Notes under the pieces: model-generated
Databases searched by the model: none
The model's input: only the letters and a program-made list of their open reading frames with translations
What the model was told of the DNA's origin: nothing
From: SSF14 sp046331245
Lineage (GTDB): Bacteria > Actinomycetota > Acidimicrobiia > Acidimicrobiales > Microtrichaceae
NCBI GenBank assembly: GCA_046331245.1
Contig: JAXLRH010000007.1
Span: forward strand, 1-64,000
DNA length: 64,000 nt
Reading direction: 5' to 3'
In this document: positions 7,292 through 16,201 of the stretch, piece by piece
Layout: the number at the start of each line of letters is the position of its first letter
Position numbering within the stretch: the first letter of the stretch is position 1
Made by a program: the position numbers and the translations under genes

Positions 7292-8805
7292 GAGCGCGCT
7301 CCTGTCAGGTCGAGGTAGGCCTCGAGGCCGTGCCGGCCACCCTCGCGGCCGAAGCCGGACTCGCGCATGCCGCCGAACGGGCTCGTCGGGTCGAACTGGT
7401 TGTAGGTGTTCGCCCACACCACGCCGGCGCGCAGTCGCTGCGCCATCCAGAGGATGCGGGCGCCGTTCTCGGTCCACACGCCGGCTGCGAGGCCGTACGG
7501 CGTCGCGTTGGCCTTGGCCACCGCCTCGTCGGGCGTGCGGAACGTCATCACCGCGAGCACCGGGCCGAAGATCTCCTCCGTCGCGACCCGGCTCGACGTG
7601 TCGACGCCGGTGAGGATCGTGGGCGGGAAGAACCAGCCGCGCTCGGGCAGCGCGCACGTCGACTGCACGATCTCCGCACCCTCGTCGACGCCGGCCGCAC
7701 ACAGCTCGACGATGCGGTCGAGCTGCTCACGGCTGTTGATCGCGCCGATGTCGGTGTTCTTGTCGAGCGGGTCGCCCACCCGCAGCAGCTGCATCCGACG
7801 GCCGAGCCGCTCGAGGAACTCCTCCGCGATCGACTCCTGCACGAGCAGCCGGCTGCCGGCGCAGCACACGTGGCCCTGGTTGAACCAGATGCCCCGCACG
7901 ACGCCCTCGACCGCCTGGTCGAGCGGGGCGTCGTCGAACACCACGTGCGCCGACTTCCCGCCGAGCTCCAGCGTGACGCGGGCGCCGGTCGCCGCCGTCG
8001 CACGGCGAATGGAACGGCCCACCTCGGTGGAGCCCGTGAACGCGACCTTGTCGACGCCGGCATGCCCGCTCAGCGCCGCGCCGGTGGCGCCCGCTCCGGT
8101 GACGATGTTGACCACGCCCGGCGGCAGGTCGGCCTCGGCCAGCACCTCGGCGAGCAGCAGCGCGGTGAGGGGCGTGGTCTCCGCCGGCTTCAGCACGACG
8201 GTGTTGCCGCACGCGAGCGCCGGCGCGATCTTCCACGACGCCATCAGCAGCGGGAAGTTCCACGGGATGATCTGCGCGGCCACACCGAGCGGCGCCGGCG
8301 CAGCGCCCGCGCCGACGGCCCACTCCAACTTGTCGGCCCAGCCCGCGTAATGGAAGAAGTGCGCCGCGGCCAACGGCACGTCGACGTCGCGCGACTCCCG
8401 GATCGGCTTGCCGCCGTCGATCGACTCCAACACCGCGAACTCGCGTGCCCGCTCCTGGATGAGGCGGGCGATGCGGAACAGGTAGCGGCCGCGCGCCGCC
8501 GGCTCGAGCGAGCGCCAGTAGGTGTCGTACGCGCTGCGGGCAGCCGCGACGGCGCGGTCGACGTCGGCGGTCGATGCCTCGGCCACCTGCGACAGCTCCT
8601 CGCCGGTGGCCGGCTCGATGCTCGAGAACGTGGCCCCGTCCGCAGCAGGGGTCCACTCGCCACCGATCCACAGGTCGTGCTGCGGAGCGATGGTCACGAT
8701 GGAACGCGACTCGGGCGCCGGTGCGTAGTCGGCGAACGTGCCGGCCGCGGGAAGCGGGACCGAGCCACCCATGGGTGACGGGGACGGGACGTCGGGAACG
8801 GTCAT
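7288..8805 (-). CDS. NAD(P)-dependent aldehyde dehydrogenase
   Basis: This 505-residue ALDH superfamily enzyme has the full set of motifs: WNFPLLMASWKIAPALACGNTVVLKPAE, the nucleotide-loop FTGSTEVG, the general base in LELGGKS, the catalytic cysteine in FNQGHVCCAG and EEIFGPVLAVM. It lies 25 bp downstream of deoC and overlaps the half-length ALDH by 4 bp. In this setting it most likely oxidises the acetaldehyde released by deoxyribose-5-phosphate cleavage, which is inferred from position. The first 35 residues before IVTIAPQHDLWIGGEW are not conserved, so the start may be further in. Confidence 0.92.
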   Translation of the reverse strand: MTVPDVPSPSPMGGSVPLPAAGTFADYAPAPESRSIVTIAPQHDLWIGGEWTPAADGATFSSIEPATGEELSQVAEASTADVDRAVAAARSAYDTYWRSLEPAARGRYLFRIARLIQERAREFAVLESIDGGKPIRESRDVDVPLAAAHFFHYAGWADKLEWAVGAGAAPAPLGVAAQIIPWNFPLLMASWKIAPALACGNTVVLKPAETTPLTALLLAEVLAEADLPPGVVNIVTGAGATGAALSGHAGVDKVAFTGSTEVGRSIRRATAATGARVTLELGGKSAHVVFDDAPLDQAVEGVVRGIWFNQGHVCCAGSRLLVQESIAEEFLERLGRRMQLLRVGDPLDKNTDIGAINSREQLDRIVELCAAGVDEGAEIVQSTCALPERGWFFPPTILTGVDTSSRVATEEIFGPVLAVMTFRTPDEAVAKANATPYGLAAGVWTENGARILWMAQRLRAGVVWANTYNQFDPTSPFGGMRESGFGREGGRHGLEAYLDLTGARS

Positions 8806-8829
8806 CGGCGAACGATCATGGTGGGCCTG

Positions 8830-9798
8830 TCAGTCGACGGGGAGATCGGAGGGACGGGAGTAGCGGCCGGTGGTGTGGAACCGACGCTGGAGGAGCACGT
8901 CGTTGAGGAGGCCCGACGCGCCGAACCGGAACCAGTCGGGGTGCAGCCAGCCGGAGCCGAGCGTCTCGTTGACGATCACGAGGTAGTGCGCGGCCTGCTT
9001 CGTGGTGCGGATCCCGCCGGCCAGCTTCAGGCCGACGGGCCGGCCGGTCTGCTGGGTGAAGTCGCGGATGGCCTCGGCCATGCACAGGGCGAGCGGCGGC
9101 GTGGCGGACACGCCGATCTTGCCCGTGGAGGTCTTGATGACGTCCGAGCCGGCGGCCATGGCCAGCATCGAGGCCTTCCGGACCGCGTCGAACCCGCCGA
9201 GCTCGCCCACCTCGAGGATCGTCTTGAGGTGCGCGTCACCGCACGCCGACTTCGCCGCCGCGATCTCGTCGTAGCACTCGCCCAACCGACCCGAGAGGAA
9301 CTTCCCGCGGTCGATGACGATGTCGATCTCGTCGGCGCCGTCGGCGACGGCGCGGCGGATGTCGTCGAGGCGGTTCGCGAGCGAGCTCTGCCCCGACGGG
9401 AAGGCGCCGGCGACCGACGCCACCTTGACCGACGAGTTCGCGGTGGCCTCCACGGCGACCGACACGAGCGACGGGTACACGCACACCGCGGCCACCGGCG
9501 GGCACGTCGGATCCTGCGGGTCGGGGTGCATCGCACGGCCGCACAGGCCACGCACGCGACCGGGCGTGTCCGCCCCTTCGAGCGTCGTCAGGTCCATGCA
9601 CCGGACCGTCAACTCGAGCGCGGCGAGCTGTGCCGCCCCCTTGATGGAGCGGGTGCCGAGCTCGGCCGCACGCGACTCGAGCGCGTACCCGTCCACGGCG
9701 CCGACGCGGATCTGCGACAGGCGCACCGCACCCGCGGGGGCCGTCGCCCCCGTGAGGGACGCGGCGCCCACCACGGTCGAGGTCGCCGGCACATCCAT
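8830..9798 (-). CDS. deoC: Deoxyribose-phosphate aldolase
   Basis: This class I aldolase cleaves 2-deoxyribose-5-phosphate to acetaldehyde and glyceraldehyde-3-phosphate. The Schiff-base lysine is K222 in SDVIKTSTGK and the second active-site lysine is K258 in VGLKLAGGIRT; ADEIDIVID holds the catalytic aspartate region. At 322 residues it is about 60-100 longer than E. coli DeoC because of an N-terminal extension, as in mammalian and many actinobacterial forms. It lies 18 bp after the purine nucleoside phosphorylase gene and 24 bp before the ALDH gene, one transcription unit for the deoxynucleoside route. Confidence 0.95.
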   Translation of the reverse strand: MDVPATSTVVGAASLTGATAPAGAVRLSQIRVGAVDGYALESRAAELGTRSIKGAAQLAALELTVRCMDLTTLEGADTPGRVRGLCGRAMHPDPQDPTCPPVAAVCVYPSLVSVAVEATANSSVKVASVAGAFPSGQSSLANRLDDIRRAVADGADEIDIVIDRGKFLSGRLGECYDEIAAAKSACGDAHLKTILEVGELGGFDAVRKASMLAMAAGSDVIKTSTGKIGVSATPPLALCMAEAIRDFTQQTGRPVGLKLAGGIRTTKQAAHYLVIVNETLGSGWLHPDWFRFGASGLLNDVLLQRRFHTTGRYSRPSDLPVD

Positions 9799-9816
9799 AC
9801 GGCCAGTATGGCCCTG

Positions 9817-10638
9817 TCAGTCCGCCGACGCGCTCGCGACGATGCCGGCGACGAGCGACATCAGGCGGTCGGCGGACGCCCGACCGGCGTCGAGCACGTC
9901 GGCGTGGCTCAGCTCCTGTCCCATGCCCGCCGCCAGGTTCGTGACGAGCGAGACCCCGGCCACCTCGGCGCCGAGGTGGCGGGCGGCGATCGCCTCCAGC
10001 ACCGTCGACATGCCCACGAGATCGGCGCCGAGCGTGCGGAGCATGCGGATCTCGGCCGGCGTCTCGTAGCTCCCGCCGAGCATGCCGGCGTACACGCCCT
10101 CGGGCAGCGTCGGGTCGACCGCTCGCGCCGCCTCGCGGAGGCGACGGCTGTAGATCTCGGTCAGGTCGCAGAAGCGCCCGGGGTAGCCCGCCGGCGGCTC
10201 GTCGCCGCACATCGGGTTCGCGCCGGTCAGGTTGAGCTGGTCGCTCAGCAGCACCGGCTGCCCCACGCCCATCGACGGATCGAGCGAACCGCAGGCGTTG
10301 GTGAGCACGATCGTCGAGCACCCGGCGAGCACCGCCGCACGAACCGTGTGCACCACCGTGTCGACGGGGTGGCCCTCGTACAGATGGGAGCGGCCACCGA
10401 GCACGAGGGTCGCGACACCACCGACGTCCACGGCGCGGGCGACCCCGGAGTGCCCGGCCACCGTCGGCGCCGGCACGCCGGGCAGGTCGTGCAGTGCGAT
10501 CTCGGTGCGGGTGTCACCGAGCCCCTCGGCGACACCGACCCACCCCGACCCCAGGACGACGGCGACGCGGAGGTCGTCGCCCAGGCGGGCGCGGATGGTC
10601 GTCGCGGCGGATGCCGCTCGTTCGTACGGGTTCGTCAT
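9817..10638 (-). CDS. Purine nucleoside phosphorylase
   Basis: The 273-residue trimeric-type (PNP/MTAP class II) enzyme phosphorolyses inosine or guanosine and their deoxy forms to base plus (deoxy)ribose-1-phosphate. Motifs are the phosphate loop VVLGSGWVG, GRSHLYEGH, LTNACGSL, the purine-site GSYETPAEI and VGMSTVLEAI. The ATG at 10638 is chosen because homology begins there; the open frame extends much further upstream without meaning. It is the first gene of the run PNP-deoC-ALDH-ALDH and diverges from the Eis-like gene. No TANNNT box is found at the leaderless distance. Confidence 0.94.
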   Translation of the reverse strand: MTNPYERAASAATTIRARLGDDLRVAVVLGSGWVGVAEGLGDTRTEIALHDLPGVPAPTVAGHSGVARAVDVGGVATLVLGGRSHLYEGHPVDTVVHTVRAAVLAGCSTIVLTNACGSLDPSMGVGQPVLLSDQLNLTGANPMCGDEPPAGYPGRFCDLTEIYSRRLREAARAVDPTLPEGVYAGMLGGSYETPAEIRMLRTLGADLVGMSTVLEAIAARHLGAEVAGVSLVTNLAAGMGQELSHADVLDAGRASADRLMSLVAGIVASASAD

Positions 10639-10704
10639 CGCGCCAGTCTCGCGCCGCGGGATATTCCGCGGCGGGCCGGTGGTCGGGCCTGCCAGCATTC
10701 GTGC

Positions 10705-11909
10705 ATGACGATCGAGATCCGCCCGACGTCGGCCGACGAGCTGAGGAGCGCTTCGGCGACGCTGCGCATCGCGCTCCTCGACGCGCCGCCGGACGACGAG
10801 GCCTGGGCCGCGACCGAGGCGAGCTGGACCGCGCAGCACTCCTATTCGGCGTGGGAGGGAGCGCAGTGCGTCGCGCACGTCTCCTACTTCGACGTCGACA
10901 CCACCGTCCCGGGCGGTGCGTCGCTCCCGACCGCGGCGATCACCCGGGCGGGCGTCCTGCCCACCCACGTGCGGCGGGGCATCTTCACCGACCTCATGAC
11001 GACGATGATCGACGCCGCCGTCGAGCGCGGGCTGCCGCTCGCATCGCTCCGCGCCAGCGAGGCGACCATCTACGAACGGTTCGGATTCGGCATGGCCGCC
11101 CACGGCGTGGGCGCCCGGATCGACCCGTCGCGCGCAACGCCGCTGCGCGGCGCGGCAACGGGCACCGTCGAGCTCGTCGCACCGACCGACGTGCTCGACA
11201 CCGTGCGCGCCCTGTACGACCGGGCGGCGCGCCGCCCCGGTGTCATCACCCGACCGACGTGGCTGTGGGAGCGCTACTTCGAGAACGCGGTCCGCCCTCG
11301 AAGGAGGTGGTGGCGGTTCACCGCGACGCCGACGGCGAGCTCGATGGCTACATCCACTACGAGCTGTCGTGGAACGACGACCCGCTCGGCGTCGACACCG
11401 GCTCGGGTCACGTGCACGAGGTGTGGGCCGTCGACGCCGGCGCCGAACTCGCGCTGTGGGAGTACGTGCTGGGCATCGACCTCGTCCGCACGGTCCGCGT
11501 CGACGAGCTCGCGCCGGACAGCGTGCTCTTCGCCGCCGCCGCCGACCAGCGGGCGGTGCGACTCGTCACCCGCTGGGACGAGCAGTGGCTCCGCATCCTC
11601 GACGTCGACGCCGCGCTCACGGCGCGCACCTACGGCCCGGCGACGCCGGTCACGATCGCTGTCGCCGAACGCGACGGGACGACGCGCGGCACGTGGCGGG
11701 TCGCCGGCGAGGGCGCCGAGCGGAGCGACGGCGCGACCCCCGACGTGACCACCGACATCGCCGGCCTGAGCGCCGCATACCTCGGCTCGACCAGCTGGTG
11801 GGAGCTCGTCGCCACCGGTCGGGCGACGGCGACGGGGCCGGCGGCGATCGTGGGCGCCGACGCGCTGTTCGCGAGCCGACCCCTCGCGTTCTGCGGCAGC
11901 TTCTTCTGA
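10705..11909 (+). pseudogene. Eis-like GNAT N-acetyltransferase interrupted by a frameshift
   Basis: From the ATG at 10705 the frame encodes a GNAT domain (ITRAGVLPTHVRRGIFTDLM is the acetyl-CoA loop) and runs through ASEATIYERFGFG to WERYFENAVR at about 11296. There the homologous sequence jumps to another frame and continues as SKEVVAVHRDADGEL to a stop at 11907. Restoring one C in the run at about 11292-11297 would join both parts into a roughly 401-residue protein with the two-GNAT plus SCP2-like layout and length of Eis family proteins. The total span is not a multiple of three. Either the gene is recently broken or the assembly dropped one C. Eis relatives acetylate amines on aminoglycosides or proteins; the substrate here is unknown. 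It diverges from the PNP gene. Confidence 0.75.
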
Positions 11910-11922
11910 CAGGATCCCTGTC

Positions 11923-12639
11923 GTGACAACTCGAGAATCGTGGGTGGGCTTCGACGCGGACGACACCCTGTGGCACAACGAGTCGTACTTCGTGCAGTCG
12001 TACGACCTGTTCGCCGAGATCGCCGCGCCCTATCTCTCCCATGCGTCCGATCCGGTGCAGGCCGCCCACGACCTCCTGATCGCCACCGAGGGCGCCAACA
12101 TCCCGGCGTTCGGGTACGGCATCAAGGGCGCCACGATCTCCATGATCGAGGCCGCGATCACCGCGTCGGACGGCACGGTGCCGGCGCAGCAGCTCCTGCG
12201 CCTCGTCGAGCGGGCGAAGGCCATGATGCGCCACCCCGTCGAGTTCCTCCCCGGCGCGGTCGACGCGCTCGAGGCCGTCTCACATCACCGCCTCGTGCTG
12301 CTCACCAAGGGCGACCTCAAGGACCAGCACCGCAAGATCGACGCGTCCGAGCTCGGCGAGCGCTTCGACGCGGTCGAGATCCTGCACGAGAAGGATCCGT
12401 CGACATACGCCGCAGTGTTCTCGCGGCACGGCATCGACCCCGAGCGGTTCGTGATGGTGGGCAACTCGCTGAAGTCGGACGTGCTGCCGATCCTCGAGCT
12501 CGGCGGCTGGGCCATCCACGTGCCCTACGAGACCACCTGGGCCATCGAGCACGCCGAGGAGCCCACCGACGAGCCACGGTTCCGGTTCGCCGCGTCGATC
12601 GCCGACGTGCCCGCCATCATCGAGGAGTGCCTCACATGA
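11923..12639 (+). CDS. HAD superfamily hydrolase
   Basis: The 238-residue protein carries HAD motif I near the N-terminus (VGFDADDTLWHNE), motif II LLTKGD, and motifs III/IV FVMVGNSLKSDVLP. The alpha-helical cap between motifs I and II is type C1. The substrate is likely a small phosphate ester; no closer family can be named, although its place beside nucleoside genes would suit a nucleotidase or sugar phosphatase. The GTG start at 11923 is 13 bp after the stop of the Eis-like gene, and the stop overlaps the ATG of the crotonase gene by 4 bp. Confidence 0.85.
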   Translation: MTTRESWVGFDADDTLWHNESYFVQSYDLFAEIAAPYLSHASDPVQAAHDLLIATEGANIPAFGYGIKGATISMIEAAITASDGTVPAQQLLRLVERAKAMMRHPVEFLPGAVDALEAVSHHRLVLLTKGDLKDQHRKIDASELGERFDAVEILHEKDPSTYAAVFSRHGIDPERFVMVGNSLKSDVLPILELGGWAIHVPYETTWAIEHAEEPTDEPRFRFAASIADVPAIIEECLT

Positions 12640-13298
12640 TCATCGAACGATCCACTCACGGCGACGTCGTGGTGCTCACCTGGAACGACGGCGAGAACCG
12701 CTACCGCGGTGACAGCGTCGCCGCGTGGCACGCCGCGCTCGACGACGTCGAGGCGACCGAGGGCCCGGTCGCCCTCGTCGTCACGGGCACCGGCAAGTTC
12801 TTCTCCAACGGCCTCGACCTCGACTGGATGAACGCGAACCGCGACGAGACGCAGGAGATGCTCGGCGGAGTCCATCGACTCCTCGGCCGCATCATGCTGC
12901 TCGACTGCTACTCGGTCGCCGCCGTGAACGGCCACGCGTTCGCCGGTGGCGCCATGCTCACCTGCGGCTTCGACGAGCGGGTCATGCGCGACGACCGCGG
13001 CTACTGGTGCCTCCCCGAGGTCGACCTCGGCCTGCCGCTCACGCCGGCGATGTACGCGGCCGTCGCCGCGCACCTCCCGCCGCCGACGCTGCACGAGTCG
13101 ATCATCACCGGCCGCCGCTACGACGCGGCCGAGGCGCTCGCCGCCGGCATCGTCGAGCACACCGCCCCAGAGGCCGACGTGTTGGGCCTCGCGATCGAAC
13201 GGGCGCAGGCGATGGCGTCGAAGAACCGCTCGGTGATCGCGGTCCACAAGCGACAGATGTACGGCGCTGCCGCCGACCTCTGCCTCGCGAGCGTCTGA
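12636..13298 (+). CDS. Crotonase family protein (enoyl-CoA hydratase/isomerase-like)
   Basis: This 220-residue crotonase-fold protein shows VVTGTGKFFSNGLDLDWM (first oxyanion-hole strand) and AAVNGHAFAGGAMLTCGFDERVM (second). In place of the two catalytic glutamates of typical hydratases it reads PEVDLGLPLTPAM, keeping one Glu and resembling delta3-delta2 enoyl-CoA isomerases. It is on the short side for the family. It overlaps the HAD gene by 4 bp. Its CoA substrate cannot be inferred. Confidence 0.85.
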   Translation: MIIERSTHGDVVVLTWNDGENRYRGDSVAAWHAALDDVEATEGPVALVVTGTGKFFSNGLDLDWMNANRDETQEMLGGVHRLLGRIMLLDCYSVAAVNGHAFAGGAMLTCGFDERVMRDDRGYWCLPEVDLGLPLTPAMYAAVAAHLPPPTLHESIITGRRYDAAEALAAGIVEHTAPEADVLGLAIERAQAMASKNRSVIAVHKRQMYGAAADLCLASV

Positions 13299-13314
13299 GC
13301 GCTACGAACGCCGG

Positions 13315-13944
13315 TCAGCGGGTGCCGTAGAGCCGGTCGCCGGCGTCGCCGACGCCGGGGAGGATGTACCCCTTGTCGTTGAGCTGATCGTCGAGCGCGG
13401 CGAGGAAGATCGGCACGTCGGGGTGGGCGGCCTGCACGAACGCGACCCCTTCGGGGGCACCGAACAGCGAGAGGAGACGCAGGCGCGTGACGCCGTTGCG
13501 CTTCAACACGTCGATCGCGTGCACGACCGACCCGCCGGTCGCCAGCATCGGGTCGACCACCAGCACCTCACGGCGGGCGATCTCGGTGGGCAGCTTCACG
13601 AGGTACTCGTGGGGCTGGAGCGTCTCGTGGTCGCGGTACAGGCCGATGTGGCCGACCATGGCCTCGGGCACCAGCTGCACCATCGCCTCCACCATCGCGA
13701 GACCGGCGCGCAGCACGCCGACGATCGCCGGAGCGACGTCGCCCAGCACCTGCGCCGGCGCCTCGGCGAGCGGCGTCTGCACCGTCGTGGCCACCGTCGG
13801 GAGGTCGCGCAGCGCCTCGTAGCCGGCGAGCAGCGACACCTCGTGCACCAGCCGACGGAACTCGTCGGGCTTCGTGGTGCGATCGCGGAGCCGCGCGATC
13901 TTGTCGTGGATCAACGGGTGATCGACGACCACGAGCGAGCTCAT
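13315..13944 (-). CDS. upp: Uracil phosphoribosyltransferase
   Basis: The 209-residue enzyme makes UMP from uracil and PRPP. The PRPP loop VLVVDPMLATGGSVVHAIDVLK and the C-terminal uracil-binding region GYILPGVGDAGDRLYGTR are complete, as is VGVLRAGLAM. Its ATG shares one base with the stop of the PfkB kinase gene upstream (TGATG), indicating coupling. It recovers the uracil that uridine phosphorolysis would release. It is convergent with the crotonase gene across 16 bp. Confidence 0.96.
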   Translation of the reverse strand: MSSLVVVDHPLIHDKIARLRDRTTKPDEFRRLVHEVSLLAGYEALRDLPTVATTVQTPLAEAPAQVLGDVAPAIVGVLRAGLAMVEAMVQLVPEAMVGHIGLYRDHETLQPHEYLVKLPTEIARREVLVVDPMLATGGSVVHAIDVLKRNGVTRLRLLSLFGAPEGVAFVQAAHPDVPIFLAALDDQLNDKGYILPGVGDAGDRLYGTR

Positions 13945-14930
13945 CAGAGGCCCTTCGCGATCGTGCTCAACTGCACCTCGGGGCGTGGCCCGACGTGGGC
14001 GATGATCTCCGCTGCGCCGATCGAACCGAGCGCGCCGCACGTCGCCAGGTCGTAGCCACGGGCGAGGCCGTAGAGGAACCCGGCGGCGTACAGGTCGCCG
14101 GCTCCGGTGGAGTCGACCACCTCCTGCACCGGCACGACGGCGATGTCGGTCCGCTCGCCGCGTCGCAGCACCACCGAGCCGTGCTCGCTGCGCGTGACGA
14201 CCGCGAGCGGCACGTCGCCCGCGACCGCCTTGATCGCGACCTCGACGTCGTCGACCTCGTAGAGCGAGCACAGCTCGGCCTCGTTGGCGAACAGCAGGTC
14301 GACGTGGCCGGCGAGCAGGTCGCGGAAGTCGTCGCGATGGCGGTCGACGCAGAACGAGTCGCTGAGCGTGATGGACACGGTGCGATTGGCCTGGTGCGCC
14401 ACCTCGGCGGCGAACCGGAACGCCTCCTGCGCCGGCGGCCGGTCGAACAGGTAGCCCTCGAGGTAGAGGATGCCGCCACTCCGCACGGCGTCGGGATCGA
14501 CGTCGTCGGGCCCGAACAGCTCGGCTGCGCCGAGGTACGTGTTCATCGTGCGTTGCCCGTCGGGCGTCACGAGCACGAGACAGCAGCCGGTGGCGGGACC
14601 CTCGGTGGCGAGGCTGTTGGAGTAGCCGACGCCGGCGGCGCGGATGTCGTGGGCGAACACCTCGCCGAGCTGGTCGTTCCGCACGCGGCCCAGGTAGTGG
14701 GCCGTGCCCCCGAAGGACGTCACCCCCACCGTCGTGTTGGCGACCGAGCCGCCACTCGTCTCCACGCCGACGCCCATGGACGCGTAGAGGGCGGAACGAC
14801 GGTCGTCGTCGATGAGGTTCATCGAACCGGGCACGAGGCCCTGCGACGCGATGAACTCGGGGTGCTCGTGGCTGATGACGTCGACGAGGGCGTTGCCGAT
14901 GCCGACGACGTCGATGGTGGGGTCGGTCAT
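13944..14930 (-). CDS. PfkB family carbohydrate kinase, probable adenosine kinase
   Basis: The 328-residue ribokinase-like protein begins VDVVGIGNALVDVI, has the substrate motif SGGSVANTTVGVTSFGG near 70, GAAELF, and the C-terminal anion-hole motif DSTGAGDLYAAGFLYGLARG. This pattern is closest to the bacterial adenosine kinase/sugar kinase subgroup, so it would salvage adenosine (or another nucleoside) to the monophosphate. The ATG at 14930 is supported by TACGGT ending 7 nt upstream. Adenosine kinase opposes the adenosine deaminase at 5369, giving the cell a choice of salvage or degradation. It is co-translated with upp. Confidence 0.82.
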   Translation of the reverse strand: MTDPTIDVVGIGNALVDVISHEHPEFIASQGLVPGSMNLIDDDRRSALYASMGVGVETSGGSVANTTVGVTSFGGTAHYLGRVRNDQLGEVFAHDIRAAGVGYSNSLATEGPATGCCLVLVTPDGQRTMNTYLGAAELFGPDDVDPDAVRSGGILYLEGYLFDRPPAQEAFRFAAEVAHQANRTVSITLSDSFCVDRHRDDFRDLLAGHVDLLFANEAELCSLYEVDDVEVAIKAVAGDVPLAVVTRSEHGSVVLRRGERTDIAVVPVQEVVDSTGAGDLYAAGFLYGLARGYDLATCGALGSIGAAEIIAHVGPRPEVQLSTIAKGL

Positions 14931-14937
14931 GGCCGCA

Positions 14938-14943
14938 ACCGTA
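14938..14943 (-). promoter_or_regulatory. -10 box of leaderless promoter (PfkB kinase-upp)
   Basis: On the minus strand TACGGT is followed by 7 nt and the ATG at 14930. Confidence 0.5.
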
Positions 14944-15025
14944 GGCCGCGCACCCCCGTCACGACAGATTCGCGCAGGCACCCGACGCGAGGCACGGCTG
15001 GTAGACAAGACTGCACTCATCAGAC

Positions 15026-15047
15026 CGGCCGGCCGATCGGCCGGCCG
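15026..15047. promoter_or_regulatory. 22-bp perfect palindrome in the leader of the nucleoside transport operon
   Basis: The half-site CGGCCGGCCGA (15026-15036) is followed directly by its exact reverse complement (15037-15047). It lies 26 bp before the GTG of the BMP lipoprotein gene and just upstream of its AGGAGG (15061-15066). It could be a repressor operator or an RNA hairpin masking the leader; the GC-only repeat favours neither. A TAGACA box about 15 bp upstream (15003-15008) may be the -10 element, which would place the palindrome just downstream of the transcription start. Confidence 0.6.
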
Positions 15048-15072
15048 ACCGCGAGGCCCGAGGAGGCACCCT

Positions 15073-16113
15073 GTGAAGCACACCAGAAGACTGATACCGC
15101 TCGTCGCTCTCGTCTCGGCCCTCAGCCTGCTCGGCGCCGCCTGCGGCGACGACAAGACCGACAACGCCTCCACGACTGCGGCCGGCAAGTCCGACATCAA
15201 GGTCGGTCTGGCGTACGACCTCGGCGGGCGCGGCGACAAGTCGTTCAACGACGCCGCCGCCAAGGGCCTCGACGACGCGAAGAAGGAGCTCGGCGTCACC
15301 GCCAAGGAGCTCTCGCCGTCGAAGGACGAGGACCGCGAGGCCAACCTGAAGCTCCTCGCCGAGGGCGGGTACAACCCGATCATCGGCGTCGGCTTCGCCT
15401 ACGCCGACAGCATCAAGCTCGTCGCGGCGGCCAACCCGAAGGTCACCTTCGGCACGATCGACACGGTCGTCGACCTTCCCAACGTCCGCAACAACGTGTT
15501 CGCCGAGAACGAGGGCTCGTTCCTCGTCGGCGCGGCAGCGGGCCTGAAGACCAAGAGCAACAAGGTGGGCTTCATCGGCGGCGTGCAGACCGAGCTGATC
15601 AAGAAGTTCGAGGCGGGCTTCGTGGCCGGCGTGAAGGAGACCAACCCGACGGCCACCGTCGACGTGAAGTACATCACCCCCGACGGTGATTTCTCCGGCT
15701 TCAACGCTCCCGACAAGGCCAAGGAGATCGCCGGCGCCATGTACGACGGCGGCGCCGACGTGATCTTCCACGCCGCCGGCGGCTCCGGCACCGGCCTGTT
15801 CGACGCGGCGGTCGCCGCGGGCGACGGCAAGTGGGCGATCGGTGTCGACTCCGACCAGTACCTGGGCGCCACCGCCGACCAGCAGAAGCACATCCTCACG
15901 TCCATGCTGAAGCGAGTCGACGTCGCGGTGAAGAACTCCATCAAGGCGTTCGCCGACGGCGACACCAAGGGCACCACGGTGACCCTCGACCTCAAGGCCG
16001 ACGGCGTCGGGTACGCCACCTCCGGTGGCTACGTGAAGGACATCGCGAGCCAGCTCGACGCCCTGAAGGCGAAGATCATCGCCGGAGACATCAAGGTGCC
16101 GACCGCTCCCTGA
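15073..16113 (+). CDS. BMP family nucleoside-binding lipoprotein
   Basis: The 346-residue protein has a lipoprotein signal (LGAAC, lipidated Cys24) followed by a Bmp/Med domain: IKVGLAYDLGGRGDKSFND, NPIIGVGFAYADSIKL, VGFIGGVQTELIKKFEAGF, and IGVDSDQYL. BMP proteins bind (deoxy)nucleosides outside the membrane and deliver them to ABC importers of the YufO/YufP/YufQ type, whose three genes follow immediately. The GTG start has a strong AGGAGG 6 nt upstream. An acidic-Thr linker separates the lipid anchor and the domain. A strong hairpin lies just after its stop, which would raise lipoprotein over transporter expression. Confidence 0.94.
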   Translation: MKHTRRLIPLVALVSALSLLGAACGDDKTDNASTTAAGKSDIKVGLAYDLGGRGDKSFNDAAAKGLDDAKKELGVTAKELSPSKDEDREANLKLLAEGGYNPIIGVGFAYADSIKLVAAANPKVTFGTIDTVVDLPNVRNNVFAENEGSFLVGAAAGLKTKSNKVGFIGGVQTELIKKFEAGFVAGVKETNPTATVDVKYITPDGDFSGFNAPDKAKEIAGAMYDGGADVIFHAAGGSGTGLFDAAVAAGDGKWAIGVDSDQYLGATADQQKHILTSMLKRVDVAVKNSIKAFADGDTKGTTVTLDLKADGVGYATSGGYVKDIASQLDALKAKIIAGDIKVPTAP

Positions 16114-16135
16114 TCGACCCGACCCGATCGTCACG

Positions 16136-16178
16136 GGCGACGGGGGAACGGGCGGCATCCGCCCGCTCCCCCGTCGCC
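16136..16178 (+). terminator. 20-bp stem-loop between the lipoprotein and ATPase genes
   Basis: 16136-16155 pairs with 16159-16178 across a CAT loop with a single A-C mismatch (16148/16166). No T-tract follows and the operon continues, so I read it as a partial terminator or 3'-end stabiliser that sets a high binding-protein to transporter ratio, as in many ABC operons. Confidence 0.7.
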
Positions 16179-16201
16179 ACGACGGCATGACAAGGAGCCC
16201 C

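Noticed and set aside
8818..11748. A 976-codon plus-strand open frame
   Set aside because: Its first two thirds are antisense to deoC and PNP and translate to Arg/His-rich nonsense typical of GC-rich shadow frames. Only the last part, from 10705, is the real Eis-like gene.
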